A stretch of DNA of 64,000 bases from Olsenella_K sp036454645. GTDB taxonomy: Bacteria > Actinomycetota > Coriobacteriia > Coriobacteriales > Atopobiaceae. Positions 28,435-39,267 of the stretch are shown piece after piece. The notes below the pieces were generated by a model. It had not been told where the DNA came from. It did not search any database and saw nothing but the letters and a program-made list of their open reading frames with translations. The number at the start of each line of letters is the position of its first letter. The first letter of the stretch is position 1. The position numbers were made by a program, and so were the translations under genes. Where the stretch lies: the NCBI GenBank assembly GCA_036454645.1, contig JAZHSQ010000002.1, positions 1 through 64,000 on the forward strand. The letters are read 5' to 3'.

Positions 28435-28499
28435 GCGTGGGTCCGGCCGGGCGTGAGGCCGGCCGGAGCGTGGGGCCGGCCGGGCGTGGGTCCGGCCGG
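28435..28499. repeat. Four tandem 16-17 bp GC-rich repeats
   Basis: Units start at 28435, 28451, 28468 and 28484 and follow GCGTGGGTCCGGCCGG with small changes. They lie between the PASTA gene and clpB. The 28336-28702 gap otherwise has no supported gene. Confidence 0.85.
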
Positions 28500-28612
28500 G
28501 CTGGTTGATAAGAACGTGGGGCAGGAACGAGAAGGGCGGGGACGGCGATCGCTCGCCGCCCCCGCCCTCGCATGGGTCAGGTGACTCCTCCGGGACCCTC
28601 CGGACCCGGCGT

Positions 28613-28702
28613 GATGGGCCCGAGCCAGGCCCGGTGCCCGGCTCGTGCCAGGCCCGCGCCAGGTCGGTACCAGGCTCGTGCCAGGCCCGTGCCAGGCCCC
28701 GC
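28613..28702. repeat. Degenerate tandem repeat of a GTGCCAGGCCCG-like unit
   Basis: About six imperfect copies of a 10-15 bp unit (GAGCCAGGCCCG, CGTGCCAGGCCCG, GTACCAGGCTCG and similar) fill the 90 bases up to the clpB stop. It may lie in the clpB 3' untranslated region. Confidence 0.7.
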
Positions 28703-31354
28703 CTACTCGACGTCGTCCGGCTCGACCGGCTCGCCGTCGCCGTCGGGAGAGGACTCGGGCGTGGCTATCCTCGTGGCCGTGAGGCCGGAGCCGTCCTCCG
28801 CCGCGTCGACGAGCACCGTGTCGCCCTCGGCCACCTCGCCGCTGATGATGAGGTTGGCCACGTTGTCCACGACCTGGCGCTGGATCAGGCGCTTGAGCGG
28901 ACGCGCGCCGTAGACCGGGTCGAGGCCGTCGATCGCGAGCGAGCCGACCGCCGCGTCGGTGAGCCTGAGCGTGATGCGCTCCTTCGCGAGGCGCTCGCGC
29001 ACGTCCTTGAGCTGGATGTCCACGATCTTCTCGATGTCGTCCAGCCCGAGGGGATGGAAGACCACCACGTCGTCGATGCGGTTCAGGAACTCGGGCTTGA
29101 AGGTCTGGCGCAGGGCGTCGTTGACCTGGCGCTGGACCTCGTCCGGGTCGCTCTGGGCGTTGGCCTGGGCGATGAACTGCGAGCCGACGTTGCTGGTCAT
29201 GATGATGATCGTGTTCTTGAAGCTCACGAGCCGGCCCTGGCCGTCAGTGAGGCGACCGTCGTCCAAGACCTGCAGCAGGATGTTGAAGACGTCGGGGTGC
29301 GCCTTCTCCATCTCGTCGAGCAGGATCACGCTGTACGGGCGCCTGCGCACGGCCTCGGTCAGCTGGCCGCCCTCGTCGTAGCCCACGTATCCGGGAGGCG
29401 CGCCGATGAGCCGCTGGACGCTGAACTTCTCCATGTACTCGGACATGTCGATGCGGATCAGAGCGCGCTCGTCGTCGAACAGGCACTCGGCGAGCGCCTT
29501 GGCGAGCTCGGTCTTGCCCACGCCGGTGGGGCCGAGGAAGAAGAAGCTGCCGATCGGGCGGTTGGGGTCGGAGAGGCCGGCGCGGCTGCGGCGCACCGCC
29601 GCGGCGACGGCGGACACGGCCTCGTTCTGGCCCACGACGCGCTTGTGGAGCTCGCCCTCGAGGTTCTTGAGCTTCTCCATCTCGCCCTGCATCATCTTGG
29701 ACACCGGTACGCCGGTCCACGAGCTCACGACCTCGGCGATCTCCTCGCTCGTGACCTCCTCCTTGAGCAGGCCCCCCTCCTCCTTCTTGTCCGACAGGGC
29801 GCGCTCCGCCTCGTCGTACTGGCGCTGCAGCGTGGGGATGGTCGAGTAGCGCAGCTCCGACGCGCGGGCGAGGTCGCCCTCGCGCGTGACGCGCTCCATC
29901 TCGACCTTGACGTCCTCGATCTGGCTCTTGAGGTCCTGGACCCGGTCGATGGCGCCCTTCTCGTTCTGCCACTTGGCCTTCATGCCGTCGAGCTTCTCGC
30001 GGGTGGTCGCGATCTCCTTGCGGAGCTTGGCCAGGCGCTCCTTGGAGGCCTCGTCGTCCTCCTTCATGAGGGCCTGCTCCTCGATCTGCTTCTGCGTGAG
30101 GTCGCGGTCCACGGCGTCGATGTCCGCCGGCATGGAGTCGAGCTCCATGCGCAGGCGGCTCGCCGCCTCGTCCACGAGGTCGATGGCCTTGTCCGGCAGG
30201 AAGCGGTCGGAGATGTAGCGGTTGGAGAGGTCCGCGGCCGAGACGAGCGCGGCGTCGGTGATGCGGACGCGGTGGTGCTGCTCGTACTTGTCCTTGATGC
30301 CGCGCAGGATGGAGATGGTCTCCTCCACGGAGGGCTCGCCGACCATGACCGGCTGGAACCTGCGCGCGAGCGCCTGGTCCTTCTCTATGTACTTGTGGTA
30401 CTCGTCGAGCGTGGTCGCGCCGATCATGTGCAGCGTGCCGCGGGCGAGGGCCGGCTTCAGGATGTTGCCCGCGTCCATGGAGCCCTCGGTCGCGCCGGCG
30501 CCGACGATGGTGTGCAGCTCGTCGATGAACAGGATGATCCTGCCGTCGGACTTCTCGACCTCCTTGAGCACGCTCTTGAGGCGGTCCTCGAACTCGCCGC
30601 GGTACTTGGCGCCGGCCACCAGCGCGCTCATGTCGAGCTCGACGAGCTCCTTGTCGCGGATGGTGGAGGGCACGTCGCCAGAGACGATGCGCTGGGCCAG
30701 GCCCTCGACGATGGCCGTCTTGCCGACGCCGGGCTCGCCGATGAGCACGGGGTTGTTCTTGGTGCGGCGGGAGAGCACCTGGATGGTGCGGCGGATCTCC
30801 TCCACGCGGCCGACGACCGGGTCGAGCTTGCCCTGGCGGGCGAGGTCGGTCACGTTGCGGCCGTACTGCTCGAGGGCCTCGAACTGGGGCTTGGCGTCCT
30901 GCGAGGTGACGCGCTCGTCGCCGCGCAGCTCGTCGTAGGCCTCCTCGACGCGCATGGCGGTGACGCCGGCGGCGTTGAGCACGGAGCCCGCGGCGCTCTT
31001 GTCCGCCGCGAGGGCGCACAGAAGGTGCTCGCTCGTCACGTAGGAGTCGCCCATCTTGCCCGCGAGCTTCTCCGCGTTGTTGGCGAGGCGCACGAAGTCG
31101 TTGCTCATGCCCATCTGGCCGCTGTCGCCGGAGACCTTGGGCTGGCGGGCGATGGCGGAGTCGACCTGCTCCGAGATGGAGTTGGGGTCGGCTCCGACGC
31201 GCTCGATGATCGCGTTGATATTGCGCTCGCCCGAGGTGAGCAACGCCTTGAGAAGGTGGATCGGCTCGACGGCGCCAGCCTCCGAGTCGCTGGCGACGCC
31301 TACTGCGGACTGCAGCGCCTCCTGGGCGGTCACTGCCCACTTGTTGATGTTCAT
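28703..31354 (-). CDS. clpB: ATP-dependent disaggregase ClpB
   Basis: An 883-residue Hsp100 chaperone that threads aggregated proteins together with DnaK. The N domain (1-145) is followed by AAA-1 with Walker A GEPGVGKT (216-223). The coiled-coil middle domain is at about 400-525, and AAA-2 has GPTGVGKT and VILLDEMEKAHPDVF. The end is Asp/Glu-rich. The middle domain and the lack of a ClpP-docking loop mark it as ClpB rather than ClpA/ClpC. Of three stacked starts, ATG 31354 has GAGG/GGAGT at the best distance (8 nt). An HspR-type operator and -10 TATAAG lie 78-111 bp upstream. Confidence 0.97.
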   Translation of the reverse strand: MNINKWAVTAQEALQSAVGVASDSEAGAVEPIHLLKALLTSGERNINAIIERVGADPNSISEQVDSAIARQPKVSGDSGQMGMSNDFVRLANNAEKLAGKMGDSYVTSEHLLCALAADKSAAGSVLNAAGVTAMRVEEAYDELRGDERVTSQDAKPQFEALEQYGRNVTDLARQGKLDPVVGRVEEIRRTIQVLSRRTKNNPVLIGEPGVGKTAIVEGLAQRIVSGDVPSTIRDKELVELDMSALVAGAKYRGEFEDRLKSVLKEVEKSDGRIILFIDELHTIVGAGATEGSMDAGNILKPALARGTLHMIGATTLDEYHKYIEKDQALARRFQPVMVGEPSVEETISILRGIKDKYEQHHRVRITDAALVSAADLSNRYISDRFLPDKAIDLVDEAASRLRMELDSMPADIDAVDRDLTQKQIEEQALMKEDDEASKERLAKLRKEIATTREKLDGMKAKWQNEKGAIDRVQDLKSQIEDVKVEMERVTREGDLARASELRYSTIPTLQRQYDEAERALSDKKEEGGLLKEEVTSEEIAEVVSSWTGVPVSKMMQGEMEKLKNLEGELHKRVVGQNEAVSAVAAAVRRSRAGLSDPNRPIGSFFFLGPTGVGKTELAKALAECLFDDERALIRIDMSEYMEKFSVQRLIGAPPGYVGYDEGGQLTEAVRRRPYSVILLDEMEKAHPDVFNILLQVLDDGRLTDGQGRLVSFKNTIIIMTSNVGSQFIAQANAQSDPDEVQRQVNDALRQTFKPEFLNRIDDVVVFHPLGLDDIEKIVDIQLKDVRERLAKERITLRLTDAAVGSLAIDGLDPVYGARPLKRLIQRQVVDNVANLIISGEVAEGDTVLVDAAEDGSGLTATRIATPESSPDGDGEPVEPDDVE

Positions 31355-31431
31355 ATGCATCACTCCTCAGCGTCCGTCACGGGCGACGGATTGTCGTTTA
31401 TCGATGAGGAGTATTCCCACCTACACGGGTT

Positions 31432-31465
31432 CTTATACATTATCTAAGTCTTGCGTTGTTAGATT
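31432..31465 (-). promoter_or_regulatory. clpB promoter with HspR operator
   Basis: The operator at 31441-31465 reads TATCTAAGT-N7-TGTTAGATT, an imperfect copy of the 9-7-9 site seen before hsp20 and dnaK. On the minus strand TATAAG (31432-31437) lies 3 bp past it, the same spacing as at dnaK, so bound HspR would cover the -35 region. Confidence 0.8.
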
Positions 31466-31561
31466 TCTTGCACGCGGAGCATAAGGTTCTTGCACGGCCG
31501 GGCGGGTGGGGCAGACCGCGGGGAAGGCTGGGGCCACGCGCTCCGCGACGCTGCCCCACGC

Positions 31562-31661
31562 GATGGGCCGCCCCCTCACGACATACGAACGACCCGTCCT
31601 TGTGCTCGCCTTCGTAGTCCTCGATCGGTGGGCCGCCCCCTTCGCGGCATCCGAACGACCT
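31562..31661. repeat. Pair of 33-bp imperfect direct repeats
   Basis: GATGGGCCGCCCCCTCACGA begins one copy at 31562 and GGTGGGCCGCCCCCTTCGCG the other at 31628; both end CGAACGACC. They lie between the clpB operator and the first inverted-end element. Open frames here lack ribosome sites, and I call no gene between 31466 and 31950. Confidence 0.75.
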
Positions 31662-31663
31662 GG

Positions 31664-31869
31664 GTGCAACTTTTCGCGGGAGATTTTGCATTTGAGCAGG
31701 TTGTGGACGGGTCAGGAGGTGACCGGAGGCCCCTCAGGGGCAGTCCCGGCGGTGCGACTTCACATTTGCCCAGGATTCCCGTGTCTCGAGGCACAGGCCC
31801 CCGCTCGCGGCCTGCCCAGACCCGTCCACAAGCTGCCGAACCGCAGAAAACGGCTCTCAAAAGTTGCGC
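31664..31869. repeat. Inverted-end intergenic element, copy 1
   Basis: Ends are inverted copies of GTGCAACTTTT and an inner TTGTGGACGGGTC. From the outside, each arm reads YGCA box, 17 bases, TGCA box, 10 bases, then TKRTGGACGG; the right arm has one extra base. The interval between inner boxes is 111 bp. The central CCAGGATTCCCG segment is the reverse complement of one in copy 3. No ORF is present. Confidence 0.85.
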
Positions 31870-31949
31870 CCAGCCGGTTCCGCACCGGCCGGGCGCCTGC
31901 CGCAGAGGCACCCGGCGGCGCGACGGCCTACCCGCGCAGGCCGCGCGGT

Positions 31950-32700
31950 AGGCCTGGTCTATGTCGGCGCCGAGGTCGAGCGGGCGCTGCAGGTAGGAGG
32001 TCATGAACGTGTTGTCCACCACCACGCGGAGGCCGCGCTCGTGGGCTCTTCGAACAGGATCACCGACGGGTTGACGGCGAGGGCGCGGGCGATGCCGACG
32101 CGCTGCTGCTGGCCGCCGGAGAGCATGGCTGGGAACTCGTCGGCCTTCTCCGCCAGGCCCACCCGCTCGAGCAGGCCGCGGCCGAGCTCGTCCGCCTCCG
32201 CCCTGCCCATGCCCTTCGCGCACCTGAGCGAGAGGGTCACGTTCTCGAGGGCGGTCTTGCTGGCGAAGAGGCTCGTGTCCTTCACCACGCCGATCACGGT
32301 GTTGCCGAGCGGCGCGAGCGTGCTCGCGAACGCCTGGGGCAGCACCACGTGCCAGATGGCCTGGCCGGAGGTGAGCCCCACGCTATAGCAGGCCTCGAGC
32401 TGGCCGGCGACGTCCGCCAGCGACGCGTAGCCCTCGCCCTTGCGGAACGCGACCGCGGTGGGCATCCAGGAGGCGACGACGTCGCTGAAGACGTACTTCT
32501 GCTCGCGCTCGTCGGTCCGGGAGATCTCGGGGGAGATCATGTTGCAGGCCTGGGCGTCGAGGGAGGAGAAGATCGAGTCCCAGGAGATGGCCTTGTAGGT
32601 GAACTCGTAGTCGCCGAGCTTCTCCGCCACGGCCTTCACGAGGGCGATGTCGTAGCCGTCGGGGCTGCCGTCCGAGCCCACGTAGTTGTAGGGGGCGTAG
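31950..32700 (-). pseudogene. Collapsed remnant of an amino-acid ABC transporter and PLP enzyme
   Basis: Read on the minus strand, pieces of four genes follow one another. A periplasmic solute-binding protein lacking its start comes first (YVGSDGSPDGYDIALVKAV to about 32405). Then come the end of a permease (SGQAIWHVVLPQAF, VVKDTSLF to about 32262), the end of an ATPase (LSGGQQQRVGIARALA, LFEEPTSA to about 32045), and a short piece of a cystathionine gamma-synthase-type enzyme (VVVDNTFMTSYLQRPLDLGAD). The first three pieces are joined in frame; the fourth needs a frame change. This matches loss of most of a polar-amino-acid transporter operon by internal deletions. None of the pieces can work alone. 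Confidence 0.85.
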
Positions 32701-32729
32701 GCGCCCGCGGTCGCACCACCGCGGGCGCC
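32700..32729 (-). terminator. Strong hairpin after the CPBP gene
   Basis: GGCGCCCGCGG pairs perfectly with CCGCGGGCGCC (11 bp) around an 8-nt loop, 40 bp past the CPBP stop. No T-run follows. It marks the boundary with the transporter remnant. Confidence 0.5.
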
Positions 32730-32768
32730 CCCCTCGGACGCCTTGGGACGCCGGTTCGCGCCGGCCGG

Positions 32769-33867
32769 CTACGCCGACGTCGGCGGCAGCGGCGAGGCGC
32801 CGCCACCGCGCGACGCCACCTCCTCGAAGCCGGCCCAGACGTCAATCGGCCGCACCGCATGCCTCTCCCCCCACAGGTAGACGCACACGCACGCGACGAC
32901 GATGAGGGCCGTCGCCAGGGGCGACCCCTCGATGCCGAAGGCGGGGTCGTAGGCGACGCCGGCGACGGTGCCCGTGCCGGGCGCGAGGCCGAAGAGCGCG
33001 AAGGGCGTGACGATTCCGCTGTTGGGGAGGCCGAGGACGACGGCCTGCATGAAGTTCCACCCCGTATGCGCGCCGAAGGCCGCCCAGGGGCTGTCGAGCC
33101 GCCAGGTCATGAGGCCGAAGAGGACGCCGATCAGGGTCACGTTCGCGATGGAGAGCACCGTCACGCCGGCGTTGCCGAGGTGCAGCGCGCCGAAGAGGAG
33201 CGAGGTGACGGCGACGGCGACGACGTGGCTGCCGGAGACGCGCAGCGTGCGCTGGTAGAGGTAGCAGCGGCAGAGGAGCTCCTCGGAGGAGGACTGCACG
33301 AAGACGCAGAGGAACACGAAGACGAGGCCGACGACGTTCACGCCCACGAGCGAGAGGCTGAGGCTCCCGGTCGCGACGGCCACCAGGCCGCACGCGGCGT
33401 TGAGCGCGAGGCCCAGGAGGACGCCCACGCCGAGCCGCGCCGGGGTGTTGCCGGCGACCTGGCGCGTGACGGTCTTGAGGATGGGCCGGGCGCGCCTGCT
33501 CGCCGCCAGGTAGGCGAGGACGACGATCCAGAGGCCGATCGGGCTCAGGTACGAGACCCCCGTGTAGAGCGCGCTCGCCGCGCTGGCAGAGTAGGCGCCC
33601 GCGGTGTCGAGGAAGCTGCCGGGGCCGTCGAGCATCGCGACCGCGAAGTCCTCCACGCCCGCGCCCGGCACCAGGGCCACGTAGGCGAGGGTGCCCACGA
33701 GCATGGACACGACGCCCCCCGAGCACGGACCCCAGCGCGACCATCCCCAGCGCCCAGGCGTAGCTCCCCACGAGGCCGGCGATGCTCCTGGCGCTCGGGC
33801 GTCCCGCGGGGGCGGGCGACGGGGGTTCGGAGGGCGTGCTTGGCGACGCGTTCTTCTCCGCGGACAT
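32769..33867 (-). pseudogene. CPBP family intramembrane protease, frameshifted at a G6 run
   Basis: The N-terminus (ATG 33867, MSAEKNASPSTPS, then SYAWALGMVALGSVLGG) is in one frame. The rest, from about 33714 to the stop at 32769, is in another. The switch lies in six C on the plus strand (33715-33720); five would restore LGGVVSML and one membrane protein of about 365 residues. The downstream part keeps the CPBP/Abi motifs: SSSEELLCRCYLY (EExxxR), FGALHLGN and HTGWNF. CPBP proteases handle prenylated proteins, bacteriocin immunity or surface maturation. The frameshift may be a real null, a slippage switch or a sequencing error. A shorter start at 33710 would miss the first helix. Confidence 0.75.
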
Positions 33868-34016
33868 GGCGGCCCCTCTCTCTTCTCGGCCCCGGCCGGG
33901 CCTTTGGTGGGGCAACTATATCGCAGGGAAATCCGACGCTTTCATGCCTTCTGTTCGCCCCACGTCAGGGGCTGGCGAGCGTGGCCCGGGGCACCGGACC
34001 GGTCCGCCATGCGAGA

Positions 34017-34058
34017 AGGGCGCGGCGCCCCCGGCCCCTGCCGGAAGCGCCGCGCCCT
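34017..34058 (-). terminator. Hairpin ending the dnaK-grpE-dnaJ-hspR operon
   Basis: A perfect 12-bp stem (34017-34028 with 34047-34058) lies 77 bp after the hspR stop. On the minus strand the tail reads CCCTTCTCGC, a one-base variant of the window-wide motif. A full motif copy (GTCCTTCTCGC) is at 34101, between stop and stem. Confidence 0.6.
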
Positions 34059-34134
34059 CGCGGTCCCTCTCGCCCATGCGTCCCGTGGACGGAGCCCGCG
34101 GTCCTTCTCGCCCGCGCGGAGCCGCCGGCGGCGG

Positions 34135-34578
34135 CTACTGGGAGTCGTCCCCGTCGAGCAGCCTACGCAGGACCTTCTCGGGGCTCGCGCCGTCGTAGCG
34201 GGCGAGCGCCGTGATCCTCTCGCGCATGCGCATCTCGTGGACCTCGTCCTCGAGCTCACGGACGCGGTGCCTCAGCTCGTCGATCTCGTCCTCGCGCTGC
34301 ATGGCGCGCTCGCGCATGTCCAGGATCCTGATGACGCCGGCCAGGTTGATGCCCTCGTCGGTCAGCTTGCTGATGAGGTTCAGCCGATCGATGTCCGCCT
34401 GGGAGTAGAGGCGCGTGTTGCCGCGCGAGCGGCCGGGCGTGACGAGGCCCTTCTGCTCGTAGACGCGCAGCGTCTGCGGGTGCATGCCCGTCAGCTCGGC
34501 CGCCACGCTGATCATGTAGAGCGGCTTCTCGCGGTCGTCGTGCTTCTTGCCGCTATCTTGCCCGGGCTCTTCACTCAT
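34135..34578 (-). CDS. hspR: Heat-shock repressor HspR (MerR family)
   Basis: A 147-residue repressor and last gene of the dnaK operon. The MerR HTH spans about 20-90 (MISVAAELTGMHPQTLRVYEQ, GRSRGNTRLYSQADIDRL), then a coiled coil with LAGVIRILDMRE and heptads rich in Glu/Arg. HspR binds HAIR sites with DnaK as co-repressor and releases when DnaK is busy with unfolded proteins. Three candidate sites lie in this window (25426, 31441, 38548). The ATG overlaps dnaJ by eight bases, so translation is coupled. Confidence 0.95.
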   Translation of the reverse strand: MSEEPGQDSGKKHDDREKPLYMISVAAELTGMHPQTLRVYEQKGLVTPGRSRGNTRLYSQADIDRLNLISKLTDEGINLAGVIRILDMRERAMQREDEIDELRHRVRELEDEVHEMRMRERITALARYDGASPEKVLRRLLDGDDSQ

Positions 34579-35527
34579 AGCGCTCCACGTCCTTTCGGTA
34601 CTCGCGCTGGTCCTGGTCGGCGAGCGCCTTGAGCGCCGAGCGCTCCTTCTGGCTGAGCATCGTGGGGACCTGGACCTTCACGCGCACGTAGAGCGCGCCG
34701 GTGCGGCCCTTGTGCTTGACGTCCGGGGCGCCCATCTCGCGGAACCTGAACGTCTTGCCGTCCTGGGTGCCGGCGGGAATCTTGAGCAGGACCTTCTCGC
34801 CCTTGGGCGTGGGGACCTCCACCGTGGTGCCGAGCGCGGCCTCGTACATGGAGACCGGCAGGTCCATGCGGACGTCCGCACCGTCGCGCTTGAAGAGCGG
34901 GTGCTCCGCGACGCGGGTGACGATCACGAGGTCGCCGCGCTCGCCGCCGTTGGAGCCGAACTCGCCCCTGCCGCGGTAACGCAGCTTGCCGCCGTCCACC
35001 GCGCCAGCCGGCACCTTGACCTTGAGCGTCTGGCTCTCGCCCGTGGAGGGTATCTTGAAGGTCACCTTGCGCGTCGCGCCGGTGAAGGCCTCCTCCGCGG
35101 AGACGTCGATCGTGATGCTGAGGTCGCCGCCCTTCTGCGGCCTGGGGCCTCGGCCCGCGCCCCCGCCGAAGATCGACGAGAAGTCGAAGCCGCCGAACGC
35201 GCCGTCGCCGTTGCGGACGTTGTTGAAGATGTCGCTGAAGTCCACGTCGCCGTAGTTCGTGTAGGTGTAGCCGCGGTTCCTGCCGCCGGAGCCGCCGAAG
35301 TCGGCGCCGGGGATGCCGCCGAACATGAGGAGCTGGTCGTACTCCTTGCGCTTCTCCGGGTCGGAGAGCGTGGTGTAGGCCTCGTTTATCTCCTTGAACT
35401 TCTGCTCGTCGCCACCGGCGTCCGGATGGTACTTGGTCGCAAGCTTCCGGAAGGCGCGACGGATGTCGTCCTGGGAGGCGTCGCGCTTGACGCCCAGGAT
35501 GTCGTAGTAGTTGCTCTTCCCTGCCAT
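34571..35527 (-). CDS. dnaJ: DnaJ co-chaperone, zinc-finger-less (CbpA/DnaJ2 type)
   Basis: A 318-residue J-domain protein. Residues 5-68 are the J domain (YYDILGVKRDA, HPD in TKYHPDAG, KFKEINEAY), followed by a Gly/Phe region with SSIFGGGAGRG. The C-terminal substrate domains have GKLRYRGRGEFG and the GTTVEVPTPKG repeat. No CxxCxGxG zinc repeats are present, unlike DnaJ1. In actinobacteria this type is normally the one in the hspR operon. It stimulates DnaK ATPase. ATG 35527 has GAAAGGGGG upstream; it overlaps hspR downstream. Confidence 0.95.
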   Translation of the reverse strand: MAGKSNYYDILGVKRDASQDDIRRAFRKLATKYHPDAGGDEQKFKEINEAYTTLSDPEKRKEYDQLLMFGGIPGADFGGSGGRNRGYTYTNYGDVDFSDIFNNVRNGDGAFGGFDFSSIFGGGAGRGPRPQKGGDLSITIDVSAEEAFTGATRKVTFKIPSTGESQTLKVKVPAGAVDGGKLRYRGRGEFGSNGGERGDLVIVTRVAEHPLFKRDGADVRMDLPVSMYEAALGTTVEVPTPKGEKVLLKIPAGTQDGKTFRFREMGAPDVKHKGRTGALYVRVKVQVPTMLSQKERSALKALADQDQREYRKDVERYE

Positions 35528-35587
35528 GGTGACGCTCGCCCCCTTTCGTGAACTGCGCCCGGGCCGTGCGGCCTGGGCGCTCTCGTA

Positions 35588-36502
35588 CTACTGCTTGGTC
35601 TCGCTCGCACCCTCGGGTTCGGTGCCCGCGTCCTGGGTGTCGTCGCCCTTGGCGCCGTCGGGCGCGCCGCTGGGGGCGCCCTCCTCCGGGTCGGGCGCCG
35701 GGCGCTTGGGCCCGCCGAAGGTGACCGTGACCATCGCGGAGCGGATCACCTTGCCGCCGAGCTTGTAGCCCTTCTGGTAGACCTGGTCGACCGTCTCGTC
35801 GTAGGCGTCGGGGTTCTCGGAGCGGCCGACCGCCTGGTGCAGCATGGGGTCGAACGGCTCGCCGGCGGGGTCGATGACCTCGACGCCCTCCTTGGCGAGC
35901 ACGGCGACCATCTTGTCGTGCACCTGGTCGATGCCCGAGACGAAGCTCTTGAACTGCTCGTCGTCGCCCGCGGTCTTCTCCGCGTGGTCGATCGCGCGCT
36001 CCATGTCGTCGATGACGGGCAGGAGGCCCTTCACGATCTTCTCGGCCGCGCGGGCCTTCTCCTGGACGGCCTCCTCGTCGCGACGGCGGCGGAACGTCTG
36101 GAACTCGGCCAGCAGCTTGGTGCGGCGCTCCTCGGCGTCCGCTGCGGCCTTCCTGGCCTGCTCCAGCTCCTCGGCGTCGGCGCCCTTGCGCGCCTCCTCG
36201 AGCTCGCGGCGCAGGTCGGCGAGGGAGGCGCGCAGCTTGGCGTTCTCGGCCTTGAAGTCCTCCTCCGCGGCCTCCTCGCCGCGGCGGATGGCCTCGTCGA
36301 CCATGCGCTGCTCGGCCTCGGGGTCGGGGGCGTCGCCCGCCGGCTGGGGCGCGGCGCCCTGCCCGGGTGCCGGACTGCCCGACGGCGTGCCCTCCGGCTT
36401 GTCGTTGTCGTCTTCGATGGGTACCTTCACGTCGCCCTCCTGGGGGATGGAGCCGGGGGCGGCGTCGGCCGCCCCCTTCGTGTTCTTGTCCTTGCCGAAC
36501 AT
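35588..36502 (-). CDS. grpE: Nucleotide exchange factor GrpE
   Basis: A 304-residue GrpE that releases ADP from DnaK. It is long for the family (about 180-220) because of disordered, Pro/Gly/Asp-rich ends of about 75 residues at the N-terminus and 45 at the C-terminus. The core has a long coiled coil (ENAKLRASLADLRRELEEAR, FQTFRRRRDEEA) and the four-helix/beta part with LLPVIDDMERAI, GIDQVHDKM and the GYKLGGKVIRSAMVTV signature. I chose ATG 36502, preceded by GGGTGAG; GTG 36511 is possible. It starts 12 bp after dnaK. Confidence 0.94.
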   Translation of the reverse strand: MFGKDKNTKGAADAAPGSIPQEGDVKVPIEDDNDKPEGTPSGSPAPGQGAAPQPAGDAPDPEAEQRMVDEAIRRGEEAAEEDFKAENAKLRASLADLRRELEEARKGADAEELEQARKAAADAEERRTKLLAEFQTFRRRRDEEAVQEKARAAEKIVKGLLPVIDDMERAIDHAEKTAGDDEQFKSFVSGIDQVHDKMVAVLAKEGVEVIDPAGEPFDPMLHQAVGRSENPDAYDETVDQVYQKGYKLGGKVIRSAMVTVTFGGPKRPAPDPEEGAPSGAPDGAKGDDTQDAGTEPEGASETKQ

Positions 36503-36514
36503 CGAGCTCACCCG

Positions 36515-38431
<1,917 letters not shown>

Positions 38432-38538
38432 GGTGTAGCGATCCTTTCTACGTTGCGCGCGCCCCGTGCAGGGCGGAAAGCGGTTCCTTGCCGCATGCGC
38501 TTCTTCTTACGGTAGGTATTGTTCCCCTGCGTTTCAAT

Positions 38539-38572
38539 TCTATACATAATCTAAGTCTGAAAATGATAGATT
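38539..38572 (-). promoter_or_regulatory. dnaK promoter with HspR operator
   Basis: The operator 38548-38572 reads AATCTAAGT-N7-TGATAGATT, with six of nine arm positions symmetric. On the minus strand TATAGA (38539-38544) follows 3 bp later as the -10. Spacing is identical to clpB, so HspR would cover the -35. Confidence 0.82.
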
Positions 38573-38665
38573 TTTTGGTGCACACAGTTATAGGGTCTTC
38601 GGCGGACGGCGCGGAGCGTCCGAAGGCTGCCGGGGGGCGTGCCGGTGGCTGCCGGTGGCTGCCGG

Positions 38666-38880
38666 GCGCAACTCCCCGAGCCGCCCCGTGCAATTTCGCG
38701 ACTTATGGACGGGGCCGGTGGAGGTCGGCTGCGCGTCGGCGACACGCGCGAGCCCCTGGTACCGGCCCGCCGCGTGGTACCTGGGGTTTCTCGCCCACCA
38801 ACCCGTGCGGCACGCTACAGGCACCGCGCCGACCCGTCCATAACTCGGAAAGATGCACATCCCAGTTCTTCGGGCTGCGC
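38666..38880. repeat. Inverted-end intergenic element, copy 2
   Basis: Both arms show GCGCA, 17 bases, GTGCA, 10 bases, TTATGGACGGG, exactly spaced and inverted, 121 bp apart at the inner boxes. Outside these boxes the arms hardly match. The element starts 94 bp upstream of the dnaK operator and has no ORF. A 10-bp tandem GCCGGTGGCT pair (38641) abuts its left end. Confidence 0.87.
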
Positions 38881-39039
38881 CGAAGCCGTCCAGGGTGCCG
38901 CCGCGGACGGGGCGGCGGCGTCAGCGGTCGCGAGCCGGCGCCTCCGCGCGCAGGACATGCGCTGGGTGGCGCTGACCAGGTGGCGATGGCTCCGCAGCGA
39001 AGCCCGAGGTCCGCGACCGCGGGAACCGACGGCCGCGTC

Positions 39040-39257
39040 GATGCAACTTTCCAGACCGATTTGTGCATTTCAGCAATGTATGGACGGGTCTCGGCGTGCC
39101 AAGGGGCGCCGGCCGGCGCGCCGTCACCTTGGACCGCTTCGGTATCCTGGGCAAACGTCGCCGCGGGGCGCGGGCCCACCGCCTGGTGACGGACCAGGCC
39201 GTCCCCAATCCATCCACAACCGGCTCAAATGCAGAATCCCGTGGAAAAAGTTGCATC
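39040..39257. repeat. Inverted-end intergenic element, copy 3
   Basis: The most complete copy: GATGCAACTTT at both ends, then TGCA boxes 17 bases in and GTATGGACGG / TTGTGGATGG boxes 10 bases further, 122 bp apart. The inside contains CCAAGG/CCTTGG and GCCTGGTGACGGACCAGGC hairpins and a GGTATCCTGGGCAAACG segment shared with copy 1. It lies 160 bp from copy 2. Confidence 0.88.
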
Positions 39258-39267
39258 ACCCAGGGTG

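Noticed and set aside
31440..31950. Short frames on both strands between clpB and the transporter remnant
   Set aside because: They cross the repeats and the element, lack ribosome sites and match nothing recognisable.
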